Source of the DNA: Proteobacteria bacterium UBA5122
GTDB taxonomy: Bacteria; Pseudomonadota; Gammaproteobacteria; Tenderiales; Tenderiaceae
Reading direction: 5' to 3'
Assembly (NCBI GenBank): GCA_002415485.1
Contig: DHYU01000085.1
Location: 52,430 to 103,670 of the forward strand
Length of the DNA stretch: 51,241 bases
Below are positions 1 to 8,333 of the stretch, in pieces (within the stretch, counting starts at the first letter, position 1; each line of letters opens with the position of its first letter). Below the pieces are notes generated by a model, which worked only from the letters and a program-made list of their open reading frames with translations, was not told the origin of the DNA and made no database searches. The translations under genes and the position numbers were made by a program.

Positions 1-613
1 CGGCCTGATGAAGGCCGTCGACAAATTCGAATACCGTCGTGGTTACAAGTTCTCAACCTACGCCACCTGGTGGATTCGTCAGGCCATCACCCGTTCGATT
101 GCCGACCAAGCGCGTACCATTCGTATCCCCGTGCACATGATTGAGACCATCAACAAACTCAATCGCATCTCACGCCAAATGCTGCAAGAGATGGGCCGCG
201 AAGCCACGCCTGAAGAACTGGCCGAGCGCATGGAAATGCCGGAAGACAAGATCCGCAAAGTCCTCAAGATCGCCAAAGAACCCATCTCGATGGAAACACC
301 GATTGGCGACGACGAAGACTCACACCTCGGCGACTTCATCGAAGACACCAACGTCATGGCACCGCCAGAATCTGCCACCATGGAAGGCCTGCGCGAAGCC
401 ACCACCGATGTCCTCGAAAGCCTCACCGCACGTGAAGCCAAGGTCCTGCGCATGCGCTTCGGCATCGACATGAACACCGATCACACACTGGAAGAAGTCG
501 GCAAACAATTCGACGTCACCCGTGAGCGTATCCGTCAGATCGAGGCCAAGGCCCTGCGCAAACTGCGCCATCCGTCTCGCTCCGAGACCCTGCGCAGCTT
601 CCTGCAAGACTAA
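1..613 (+). CDS. rpoD: RNA polymerase sigma-70 factor RpoD, C-terminal part
   Basis: Housekeeping sigma factor that directs core RNA polymerase to -10/-35 promoters. The window opens inside the gene, so the N-terminus is missing. The visible 200 residues cover region 2.3-2.4 (YATWWIRQAITRSIADQ, which melts and reads the -10 element), region 3 (RIPVHMIETINKL), and region 4 (LTAREAKVLRMRFGI and the helix-turn-helix VGKQFDVTRERIRQIEAKAL that reads the -35). The C-terminal LRSFLQD is the usual end of RpoD. A strong hairpin terminator follows. The neighbouring CAT tRNA matches the E. coli arrangement rpoD-ileX, so this is undisturbed chromosome. Confidence 0.98.
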   Translation, partial: GLMKAVDKFEYRRGYKFSTYATWWIRQAITRSIADQARTIRIPVHMIETINKLNRISRQMLQEMGREATPEELAERMEMPEDKIRKVLKIAKEPISMETPIGDDEDSHLGDFIEDTNVMAPPESATMEGLREATTDVLESLTAREAKVLRMRFGIDMNTDHTLEEVGKQFDVTRERIRQIEAKALRKLRHPSRSETLRSFLQD

Positions 614-625
614 AGCTCCACACAA

Positions 626-660
626 AAAACCCCGCCAGGCCCACACCTGAGCGGGGTTTT
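626..660 (+). terminator. rho-independent terminator after rpoD
   Basis: Perfect 10-base inverted repeat AAAACCCCGC / GCGGGGTTTT around a 15-base loop, 12 bases after the rpoD stop. The arms begin with A and end with T, so it can act in both directions. Confidence 0.9.
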
Positions 661-691
661 ATTTTGGCTGGCCATGCGCAAACACCATCGC

Positions 692-697
692 TATACT
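692..697 (+). promoter_or_regulatory. possible -10 box of the tRNA promoter
   Basis: TATACT lies 17 bases before the first base of the tRNA, which would give a very short leader. No good -35 is seen at 17 bases spacing (TGGCCA only), so the call is weak. Confidence 0.35.
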
Positions 698-714
698 AGC
701 CACCTTCCAAATAA

Positions 715-791
715 GGGCCTATAGCTCAGTTGGTTAGAGCAGTGGACTCATAATCCATTGGTCGAGTGTTCGAGTCACTCTGGGCCCACCA
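715..791 (+). tRNA. tRNA-Ile2 (CAT anticodon), chimeric at the island insertion
   Basis: 77 bases with encoded CCA. The acceptor GGGCCTA pairs with TGGGCCC (one G-T). The anticodon stem is GTGGA/TCCAT around CTCATAA, so the anticodon is CAT. The T-arm is GAGTG-TTCGAGT-CACTC. CAT is read by tRNA-Met or, when the C is modified to lysidine, by tRNA-Ile2. The stretch around the anticodon (ACTCATAATC...TTGGTC) and the position after rpoD match E. coli ileX, so Ile2 is favoured. The 3' half appears to come from the island (see findings), because a second, different T-arm with CCA sits at 22902-22946. Confidence 0.9.
747..765. other. attL core (within the tRNA)
   Basis: 19 bases covering the anticodon loop, the 3' anticodon stem and the variable region. 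Identical to 22902-22920. The sequences diverge immediately downstream (T-arm GAGTG/CACTC here, GAAGG/CCTTC at the right end), which places the crossover inside this core. Confidence 0.85.
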
Positions 792-803
792 TTATTCCTA
801 GGT

Positions 804-825
804 TTGAGAGGCTTTAGCCTCTCAA
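804..825. terminator. hairpin after the tRNA
   Basis: Perfect 9-base arms TTGAGAGGC / GCCTCTCAA with loop TTTA, followed by GCTTTT. It is placed to end the tRNA transcript and, read the other way, to follow the integrase gene. It belongs to the island side of the junction. Confidence 0.6.
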
Positions 826-827
826 GC

Positions 828-856
828 TTTTCCGAAAACAGCCGCTTTTTCCGAAA
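828..856. repeat. candidate integrase arm-type sites, left end
   Basis: TTTTCCGAAA occurs twice as direct repeats (828-837 and 847-856, 19 bases apart) between attL and the integrase stop codon. The same word recurs next to the right attachment site at 22773-22785. Paired short repeats flanking the core are what tyrosine integrases of the lambda type bind with their N-terminal domain. The role is inferred from position. Confidence 0.5.
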
Positions 857-859
857 TAA

Positions 860-1948
860 TTACATCAGCGGTTGTATGCGTTCCACCTTCCTTCTATAGT
901 GTTTTGCGGTTATTCCAACGCTAGAGTGTGCCAGAAACCTAGATGCCCCCTCAAGCGTTTCGTGATCGCTACTCGCCTTAGCTCGTATGTCATGGTCTGT
1001 GAACGACTCACTTACCACGCCTGCATCAACGGCCTTTTTCATCAATCGAGAGAATATTGAACACCAACCATCAAGGGTATATGGACCACCCGTTCTGGTA
1101 TGCAGCAAGTAATCACTTTCTACACGCGCTCTTTCAACTATTCCGTTTTCGTTTATTTTCTCGCGCCCACACGCTTCAATTAGGTTTCTTGTCGCTTGCC
1201 CCAACTTAGATGACCAATCAATCATTACCTCCTTTGGAGGCTTCCCCGCTCTTCGCGTTTTATTAATTTTTAGGCATATACCCTCAGTAGTGAAACTCGA
1301 TTTCTTGAGACTTCGAATATCATTTCCTCGCAGGCCAGTCAGATATTTGAAATCCATATACGCTGCCACCACAGGATTTCTACCCGCCACAAACTCACGG
1401 AAAGCCAAGTACTCATCATTAGTTACATATCTAGTTCTCGGAGACTCTGGATTTCTCTCGACACCCAACACAGGATTATCCTCAACGACACCCCAGCGCT
1501 GAGCTTTTTTGAATATCGCCGATAGCAGAGCCACCTCTCGATTCACACCAACAGGCGCTCCAGTCTCAGTTCGCCAATCTATGTATCCATAAATATCAAC
1601 CTTGGTCACTTGGGACGGATGCATTTGTCCAAACACGTGCTTCAGCAGATTGCATCTTCTGATCTCCGGCTTCTGCCCAGATTCCGATTTGGCCGGGGTA
1701 ACCTCCAACAAATATCGATCGATGAGCTGCGCCATTGTGTGAATATCTCGCTTCAAATCAATCTCAGCGCTATCCATCAGATCCTTATAGCGAGAAAACA
1801 TCTCCATGTAAGTCTTACCCAATGGCAACGACTTTTTCCCGTTAAATCTCTCTAGAAGAACCCCCTTCGGCTCTAAGTAAAACCTGCCAGATCTACGCAT
1901 AACATAAGGTGGCAAACAGCTATTTTCTACTGATCTAATACGTGGCAT
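860..1948 (-). CDS. tyrosine recombinase / phage-type integrase
   Basis: Catalyses site-specific integration and excision of the island at the tRNA core. About 362 residues from the chosen ATG at 1948 (MPRIRSVENSC), which follows the upstream stop by one base (TAA-A-ATG). The open frame extends to 2026, but that part overlaps the previous gene. The N-terminal half has the SAM-like core-binding region (TMAQLIDRYLLEVTP...). The catalytic domain shows TGLRGNDI (first Arg), HDIRAK (His/Arg), LAHSS (second His) and the nucleophile Tyr in ITAKHYRR. It lies beside attL and is co-transcribed with a DUF4224 gene, a common phage and island pairing. Confidence 0.95.
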   Translation of the reverse strand: MPRIRSVENSCLPPYVMRRSGRFYLEPKGVLLERFNGKKSLPLGKTYMEMFSRYKDLMDSAEIDLKRDIHTMAQLIDRYLLEVTPAKSESGQKPEIRRCNLLKHVFGQMHPSQVTKVDIYGYIDWRTETGAPVGVNREVALLSAIFKKAQRWGVVEDNPVLGVERNPESPRTRYVTNDEYLAFREFVAGRNPVVAAYMDFKYLTGLRGNDIRSLKKSSFTTEGICLKINKTRRAGKPPKEVMIDWSSKLGQATRNLIEACGREKINENGIVERARVESDYLLHTRTGGPYTLDGWCSIFSRLMKKAVDAGVVSESFTDHDIRAKASSDHETLEGASRFLAHSSVGITAKHYRRKVERIQPLM

Positions 1949-1949
1949 T

Positions 1950-2192
1950 TTATTCTTCTTCCTTTTTGTTAATGTACTTAAACATAGGTTTCGCCTTGGC
2001 TTTGGTCGCCCGCTCTTTTTTCTCACTCAGTCTCTTTTGAATCGTTTCACGAAGAACAACAGGCCTATTCCCTTTCGCAACTTCAAACGGGATACCAACC
2101 ACACTTAAGTGAGTGATTTGTTTTTTATATTGCGAATACCCTGTGTAATCCTTCAGTTCACTATGCGAAAGAAATAAGCTGTTCTCTTCCAT
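1950..2192 (-). CDS. DUF4224 domain protein, integrase partner
   Basis: 80 residues. The N-terminal half (FLSHSELKDYTGYSQYKKQITHLSVVGIPFEV) matches the DUF4224 pattern of a short winged-helix-like unit often found just upstream of tyrosine integrases. The C-terminal half is lysine- and glutamate-rich. The stop codon lies one base before the integrase ATG, so translation is probably coupled. By position and size it may act as an excisionase or recombination directionality factor, but that is inference. Confidence 0.75.
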   Translation of the reverse strand: MEENSLFLSHSELKDYTGYSQYKKQITHLSVVGIPFEVAKGNRPVVLRETIQKRLSEKKERATKAKAKPMFKYINKKEEE

Positions 2193-3112
2193 CTAAATAA
2201 CTCCTATTCACAGAAAGCAAAAACACAATTAATCAGTCACCCAAACACTCACAAGCTCATTCACTTAATAGTGCTTAAGCACTCTCGTTCGCGTGCTTAT
2301 AACAACCTTCGGACACACGAACCCATTACCAGCAAGGCAACAAAAATCTATTTGGGAACCATCAAGAAAGGAGAAAAAAGCGTTTCTTAGCCAATACAAA
2401 ACCCTATGGCTGATGTACAGCCACATAAGTAAAACACATTAAAAACTTGTTGCTTAATTTTGTATTGTCAGTAGAATTGAATCATCCTTTGTACACACGC
2501 ATCTTTTCTCTACTTGGCAAAATGTTTTTCTAGCACAAAAACAAATAGCCACCTTGAATCACCCAAAACAACTAGTCATATACGGCATGACTGTCTAACT
2601 TCTATTATCCACACAAGCAAAAAAACGCAAACCCTGCGACCGATATTTTTTCCAAAAATTTCTACTTTTTTTCAAAAAAAGTATTTTTTATTCACTCAAA
2701 CCTATAACCAAGACAATACTCACAGACTCAATTACTTATTGTTTCATCGTGACAATTTATCGCTCGCCAGTTGCTTACGATTGTTCCGTCAATATAAACC
2801 TTTGTTCCCGACTCAATGACACATCAGAACAATCACACACTCCTCAAAACCCAAAACTTTCATACTCATCACTTAATCGCTCATTAATTCAAATGAATAA
2901 GTGAGTATTTGAAAAAATATTAACACCCCTCCCTTTCAACCCCATTCTACAAACATCACCGAAAAGGGGCTATTTCTCGAAGACAAAAAACCACCGTTTT
3001 CTAAACACCCAAATTCGAAACATGAAATTGCGTTAACAAAGGCACTTGCATGTAAAGAAACCCGTGAAAAAATCTATGTACACAAAACGCATATTTTTTG
3101 ACGGAGAAAAAG
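2193..3112. other. AT-rich intergenic region without a convincing gene
   Basis: About 900 bases between the divergent int operon and the resolvase. It contains a perfect 14-base palindrome AGTGCTTAAGCACT at 2270-2283 with a further GTGCTTA at 2293, a likely operator for the int/DUF4224 promoter. A 21-base palindrome lies at 2663-2683 (arms TACTTTTTTT / AAAAAAAGTA about a single C). An open frame at 2514-2819 is judged spurious. Base composition is much more AT-rich than the chromosome. Confidence 0.5.
2270..2283. promoter_or_regulatory. perfect palindrome upstream of the DUF4224-int operon
   Basis: AGTGCTTAAGCACT, 77 bases upstream of the DUF4224 start, with an additional half site GTGCTTA nearby at 2293-2299. 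The binding protein is not identified. Confidence 0.45.
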
Positions 3113-3658
3113 ATGATTATTGGCTACGCGCGAGTATCGACTTCAGAACAAGACACATCACTTCAACTTGATGCACTTAATTCATCTGGTTGTGAACGCA
3201 TTTACCAGGAAAGCAAATCCGGAAGAACAAAAGAACGACCAGAACTCACCAGATGCATCGACGCATTGAGGGAAGGAGACACTATCATTGTTTGGCGACT
3301 AGATAGGCTAGGCCGCAGTCTCAAAGATCTTGTTGAAATAATTGCCGGTCTCGAAGAACGAAACATCGGTTTCAGATCATTAAACGAAGCCATAGACACC
3401 ACCAACGCGGGCGGAAAGCTGATATTCCATATTTTCGCTGCGCTAGCAGAATTCGAAAGATCACTAATCCAGGAGCGAACCAAAGCAGGTTTAGCAGCAG
3501 CAAGGGCCAGAGGCCGCAGAGGCGGCCGGCCTCGAAAACTAACCAGTGATCAGATCAGAAAAGCCAAGGCTATGCTTTCAGATCCGGAGATGACTAAAAC
3601 TGAAGTAGCAAAACACTTCGGCGTTAGTCGTGTGACACTAAACTCAGCACTCAGTTGA
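3113..3658 (+). CDS. serine recombinase, resolvase/invertase family
   Basis: About 181 residues. Start chosen at ATG 3113 (MIIGYARVSTSEQD) with GGAG at 3103-3106; a TTG five codons upstream is less likely. The catalytic domain has the nucleophilic Ser in ARVST, then RLDRLGRSLKDL and the long helix ALAEFERSLIQERTKAGLAAARARGRRGG. A C-terminal helix-turn-helix follows (MTKTEVAKHFGVSRVTLNSALS). Such enzymes resolve multimers or invert DNA segments at short sites. Possible roles are resolution of an episomal island form or inversion of a segment; no target site was identified. It converges on res. Confidence 0.93.
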   Translation: MIIGYARVSTSEQDTSLQLDALNSSGCERIYQESKSGRTKERPELTRCIDALREGDTIIVWRLDRLGRSLKDLVEIIAGLEERNIGFRSLNEAIDTTNAGGKLIFHIFAALAEFERSLIQERTKAGLAAARARGRRGGRPRKLTSDQIRKAKAMLSDPEMTKTEVAKHFGVSRVTLNSALS

Positions 3659-3690
3659 GTAACCGAGTAACGATTCAGTTAAATAATTAC

Positions 3691-6471
3691 TCAATTCTTG
3701 GAAAACTCTTGCACCATTGCACTGATACTACGGCCAAGCTCAATTGCATCATGAGGTATAAGCAAGTACCGCCACGATTTTGTGTGTGTCGTATCAGCAT
3801 GCTGGTTTGCGAAACCACACCAGCGGATAGCTGCCTTGGCCTTTTGTTGAACTTCGTCACTCTCAACTTCGGTAGCTCGCTTAGGCTCAATCATTAAAAA
3901 CTGATCCTTGGTCTCAACCACAAAGTCAGGCTCGTAATTCTGACCATTCAAATATTCGATACGAAACTGCCCTGGTGCCGGCTTCATCCATTTGAGTACA
4001 TCGTCGTCAGACTCGAGGATCTGAGCCAAGCGCCACTCGCCATCCACTGAGTCGAATTTCTGGTAGGGGTAGCAACACCTGGCAAACCCCTTGAACACCA
4101 TCTGCTTGATCCGGCTCTTATTCGCTACGGGAGCCCGAAAGTCCCTGGGGGATTCCCCAGCTGCGGCCTTGAAGGTCGCAGGCCTTAGAATCTCAAACCC
4201 CTGAGTGACCTTGCCAATGTAATCGGTGGGCGTCATCCAGCTATTTTCCTTCATCTGCGCCCAAATAAAATCGCGGATCTGTTTTTGCCAATAGACTAAT
4301 ACGTTCTCAACCTTCTCTCGGTCTTTATCGAGGTAATTCTTGATTCTGGTCACCACCTGAAATGCCAAGCCGTACAGCAGGTCGGCATGCTCATCATAAT
4401 CGATGGCATCAATCTCCATCAGACTACGGACTATGTAGTCTTCTAACCGCTGCTCTTTGGCATGCTGAGCATCCCACTGAATTCGAGCGACCTTGTTGTC
4501 TTCCAGGTGCTGCAACAGGATCTCTTGAGAAACCGGCTGAAAATTGATCTTATCCAACCCGGTCAGATCAAACTGTTTGAAGCCGTAGTTCACTTCGCGA
4601 GTCGGCAGTACGGTGATCTGGGGAATATCGATCGTCAGCTCCACCAAGCGCTCAGTCACGCTGTGAACAATCTCTGACACCTTCTCATCAGTCAGGGCAT
4701 TTTCCAGCTCCATACCTGGCAGCTTGCTTTGAGTGGGAATGTTCTCACGCACCACTTTCTGTACGCGCTCAATCACTTTACCGCGCACTACCTCATCCTG
4801 AAGCTGCTTGGACGAGGTCAGGCGTGCCGCTTCCTCTTGCACTACCTTAAGCGTAATCTCTGCCACCTGGGCCTGCTCTTTGCTCAGTGGCTGGGCCTTG
4901 TAGCTACCCGTATCGTCAGCAATGACCTGATCGTTTTGCGTAGCGGCCTGACCTGTGGTCATCATCACTGCCAGGGATGGTGTAGTAATAATCTGCGGAC
5001 GGTTCTCCGGGATACCGGAATCGTCGTCACTATCACCGATGTAAACCGTTTTGCGAATGATCGACTCCTCATCATTGGCGCGGTCGATAATCTCCTGATA
5101 GCGGTCATGAGCGATGATACTCAGACGATCGACCGCCTCCACACCCGTGCGTTTGCCATACGGCAAGCGCAAACCACGACCAATGGTCTGTTCAGTGAGA
5201 ATCTCCGAAGCCGAGGCTCTTAGCGGCACGATGGTATAGAGATTGGTGACATCCCACCCCTCTTTCAGCTTGTTGACATGGATAACAATCTCGGTGTCCT
5301 TATCATGCTCCACCGCCAGCAAACGCTGCATCGCTTCGTCGGACTCCTCACCGGTTTGGTTAGAGTGGACCTCGATCACCTTGCCTTTGTAACGCCCATC
5401 AAACAGCGATTCACACACGGCATGGAGCTGAGCGGCATGCTGGGTATCCTGGGCCACCACCAGCATGAAGGGCTTCACTGATTTTTTGCCAGTATTGCGG
5501 GCATAGGTTTCCAGTTCTACCTTTACATACTCGTGATGGTGAATACCGTCCTCCAGTTTGATCCTCTCTAACTGATCCGCACTATAGTCACTGGCACGAA
5601 AGTCGCGGCGCGTTGCCACAGCCGGGATCTTCACATAACCATCTTCAAGCGCACGGGCCAGCGGATAATGGAACACAATATTGCTGAAATCCTTTGGCCG
5701 GGCCCCCACTGTCTTCGGGGTGGCGGTCAGCTCGACCCCCAACACCGGCTTCAGGTCATTAATCGCCTTAGCCCCGGCACTGGCGTAGTAGCGGTGGGCC
5801 TCATCCATAAACACCACCAGATCGGGCAATTCCGCCAGATAATTGAAATAGGAGTTGCCAATGCACTCCTGCAAGCGACGCACCTTGGCGGTATTGGACT
5901 TAGCCGCACCTTTTTTATTTTCTTTGGCGTTAATCTTGGAAATGTTGAAGATATTGATATGCGGCGCTGTTTCGTAAGCGAAAGCATCCTGAGTCAGAGT
6001 CTGAGGTACCGCATAATCCAGACGTACCCCGCGGCCATCTTCGTAGTCTTCCCCGGTAATCACCACTGGTGGGGTTTGAGCTAATTCAGGAATGCCGGCA
6101 AACACATATTTGGTCGAGCCCAGGGTGAAGTCCTGTTTTAGCTTTTCATAGATGGTGAGATTGGGTGCCAGTACAAAGAAGTGACTGCTGCGGCCAGTGA
6201 GATAGAGCCACGCAATCATGGCACCCATCAAACGGGTTTTTCCCACCCCGGTAGCCAAGGCGAAACAAAACGAAGGAAACTCACGCTCAAAACCCTTCAC
6301 CGTTGGATACTGCTGTTGGGCTACTGACAACCAACGATTCAAATCGGGGTCTTTGGTCAGTTCGAGCTGCTCAAGAATATCGACCAGAATATCCAGCGAA
6401 TCCCGCTGCGGATCACGTAGCGAAAGGCGGGCACTAAGTTGATTGGCAATCTTTTGTCCACTGTCCATCAT
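3691..6471 (-). CDS. type III restriction subunit Res (helicase/nuclease)
   Basis: 926 residues, close to the usual 900-1000 for Res. This is the ATP-dependent translocase and nuclease that works with Mod. The N-terminal SF2 helicase has Walker A ATGVGKT (73-79), DEAH (223-226), TATP (249-252) and motif VI QTIGRGLRLPYG. The C-terminal PD-(D/E)xK nuclease shows PDF at 848-850 and EPK at 862-864, so the catalytic residues are intact. It is the last gene of the eight-gene operon, 11 bases after mod. It ends at a TTGAGTAA/TTACTCAA inverted repeat shared with the convergent resolvase. Confidence 0.93.
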   Translation of the reverse strand: MMDSGQKIANQLSARLSLRDPQRDSLDILVDILEQLELTKDPDLNRWLSVAQQQYPTVKGFEREFPSFCFALATGVGKTRLMGAMIAWLYLTGRSSHFFVLAPNLTIYEKLKQDFTLGSTKYVFAGIPELAQTPPVVITGEDYEDGRGVRLDYAVPQTLTQDAFAYETAPHINIFNISKINAKENKKGAAKSNTAKVRRLQECIGNSYFNYLAELPDLVVFMDEAHRYYASAGAKAINDLKPVLGVELTATPKTVGARPKDFSNIVFHYPLARALEDGYVKIPAVATRRDFRASDYSADQLERIKLEDGIHHHEYVKVELETYARNTGKKSVKPFMLVVAQDTQHAAQLHAVCESLFDGRYKGKVIEVHSNQTGEESDEAMQRLLAVEHDKDTEIVIHVNKLKEGWDVTNLYTIVPLRASASEILTEQTIGRGLRLPYGKRTGVEAVDRLSIIAHDRYQEIIDRANDEESIIRKTVYIGDSDDDSGIPENRPQIITTPSLAVMMTTGQAATQNDQVIADDTGSYKAQPLSKEQAQVAEITLKVVQEEAARLTSSKQLQDEVVRGKVIERVQKVVRENIPTQSKLPGMELENALTDEKVSEIVHSVTERLVELTIDIPQITVLPTREVNYGFKQFDLTGLDKINFQPVSQEILLQHLEDNKVARIQWDAQHAKEQRLEDYIVRSLMEIDAIDYDEHADLLYGLAFQVVTRIKNYLDKDREKVENVLVYWQKQIRDFIWAQMKENSWMTPTDYIGKVTQGFEILRPATFKAAAGESPRDFRAPVANKSRIKQMVFKGFARCCYPYQKFDSVDGEWRLAQILESDDDVLKWMKPAPGQFRIEYLNGQNYEPDFVVETKDQFLMIEPKRATEVESDEVQQKAKAAIRWCGFANQHADTTHTKSWRYLLIPHDAIELGRSISAMVQEFSKN

Positions 6472-6482
6472 GGCGGCGTCCT

Positions 6483-8294
6483 TTATTCTTCTTCTGCTTC
6501 GCCGATCTCCAGCGACTCATCTTCCTCTTCATACTCCCAGTCCTCTTCCTCATCATCGCCGAGCACGTTGAGGGTGAAGCTGTAGTCGTCATGGTCCCAC
6601 TGGCACTTTTTCAGCACTGCCTGGGGAATCTTTTTCAAAGTAAGATTGGAAAAATCGCCATCGGCCATGAAGGCCTTGCAACAGATCATCAGGGTACGCT
6701 CGGAGCCCACTTCATCACTGATCTTACGCAACTGATCATGACTGAGGCTACCGGTAGTGGTGTAGATAAAGTCGGTCTCGGTGCTATGGCCATGCATCCA
6801 GAAGTGCTTGGCACTGGGGGCATAGGTGTAGCCCATGTGCTTACACATCGCCTCAGCCAACATCTCTGGATTGTAATCCTTATTGATGATCCAGTTACCC
6901 CAGCCATCCCGTTTCAACAGTGATGGTGCCAGGCGCAGATAGCGGAAACCGCCGCCGCCCCGCCAGTTGACCGCTTTGCTGATGCCGCCCTGATCCTCAC
7001 CATCAATCACCTTTTTCAAGCGTGGCACGATGTGAGTGTGGCAGTGCTCGCCCAGCTCCACCATGATCCAGCGGCGGCCCATTTTATGGGCTGTAGCACC
7101 TGTTGTTCCTGACCCCCCAAAAGAATCTAAAACAATATCTCCAGGGCTTGTGGAAATATCGATTATTCGCTTGAGAAGCTGCTCTGGCTTCTTTCCTCTT
7201 GGAAATTTAACTCCACCCTCATTCGCGATATCTGCTTTAGGAATGTCTTCATGCCTCCAAAAATTGGTCAAATTAGTGTACTTAACAATCTTTCCTTCTT
7301 TTAGATCTGCGGTATCTTTCAACCAAGAAAAGAGTTCCGCATTAAAGTAAAACAACTCGATCTCTTGGCCGTCATATTTGCCCCTACTAGGGGTATAAAC
7401 TACTGAGTACAACTTTGATTTATCCATTTGCGACACAAGGTCTTTTTGGAAAGAGTTCTCCTTTTGAATCTGGTTTGTTCTAAATAAAGTTTCAAAATTG
7501 GCTGCTAGTTCAGTATCAATTTCTTGTTTTCGTTTTTCATAATTGCGTAATGACACAGTTCCTATTTCATGGTCTTCATATTCATACACGCGCACAGGCA
7601 ACCCATTAGACTTTGACGTGAACTCCCTAACTATTTTTTTGTTTCCAGCATGTTTGAGATATTTGTTGTAGCGTTTGATGGTCTTTAAATCGATTTCATT
7701 CGCATTTTTTACGTCATGCGGGTTTAGTTGCTCTTTGCGGTAGCAAAGAATATGTTCTGATGTGTCAACGATAAATCCTCCTTGCCCTATCCCTGCTGCA
7801 GAAGAACGCTCATAGGAGATGTGAGAGACAAACTTGTCTCTTCCAAATACCTCGTCCAATATAACTTTTAAGTAATGAACTTCAGAATCATCAAGGTGCA
7901 CCCAAAGGAGACCATCATCTTTTAAAAGGCGATGCAGAATATCCAACCTCTGTCTCATTAGGCTTAGCCATAACGAATGTTCAAGGCCATCGTCATAGTA
8001 TTCAAATGCCTGCCCCGTATTAAACGGCGGATCGATATAGACACACTTCACCTCCCCCGCATACTGCTGTTCCAGCGCCTTGAGGGCCAGCAGGTTATCG
8101 CCATGGATTAGCAGATTATCGTTAAAGGGCTGAGGGGTGTCAGCTGCTTCGGCAAACAGGTCGCCCACCACCGCCTTGGGGGCCTCGGCGTGGTACGAGA
8201 GGCTTTTCTCCTCCAGCAGGATACGCGGCTCCAGCCGCGGCCGCTTGCGCTTACCGATCCAGGTGAGTTCGAGTTTCTGTTTTTTGCTGCTCAT
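6483..8294 (-). CDS. type III modification subunit Mod (DNA N6-adenine methyltransferase)
   Basis: 603 residues. Beta-class methyltransferase order: catalytic DPPFNTG at 88-94 first, SAM-binding FGGSGT at 392-397 later, with the target recognition domain between. It methylates one adenine per asymmetric site and guides Res. The C-terminus is very acidic (DDEEEDWEYEEEDESLEIGEAEEE). Codons about 111-400 (7080-7960) are strikingly AT-rich compared with both ends of the gene, as if this central block was exchanged (see findings). All motifs are intact. It lies between DUF4268 and res in the operon. Confidence 0.95.
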   Translation of the reverse strand: MSSKKQKLELTWIGKRKRPRLEPRILLEEKSLSYHAEAPKAVVGDLFAEAADTPQPFNDNLLIHGDNLLALKALEQQYAGEVKCVYIDPPFNTGQAFEYYDDGLEHSLWLSLMRQRLDILHRLLKDDGLLWVHLDDSEVHYLKVILDEVFGRDKFVSHISYERSSAAGIGQGGFIVDTSEHILCYRKEQLNPHDVKNANEIDLKTIKRYNKYLKHAGNKKIVREFTSKSNGLPVRVYEYEDHEIGTVSLRNYEKRKQEIDTELAANFETLFRTNQIQKENSFQKDLVSQMDKSKLYSVVYTPSRGKYDGQEIELFYFNAELFSWLKDTADLKEGKIVKYTNLTNFWRHEDIPKADIANEGGVKFPRGKKPEQLLKRIIDISTSPGDIVLDSFGGSGTTGATAHKMGRRWIMVELGEHCHTHIVPRLKKVIDGEDQGGISKAVNWRGGGGFRYLRLAPSLLKRDGWGNWIINKDYNPEMLAEAMCKHMGYTYAPSAKHFWMHGHSTETDFIYTTTGSLSHDQLRKISDEVGSERTLMICCKAFMADGDFSNLTLKKIPQAVLKKCQWDHDDYSFTLNVLGDDEEEDWEYEEEDESLEIGEAEEE

Positions 8295-8333
8295 TGTGCT
8301 CTCTTTACTACAAATGCTTGTTAAAACGCTGGC

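Noticed and set aside
2514..2819. 101-residue open frame in the AT-rich spacer
   Set aside because: Low-complexity composition (many S, T, K, F), no clear ribosome site, no recognisable domain, and it spans a long A/T palindrome.
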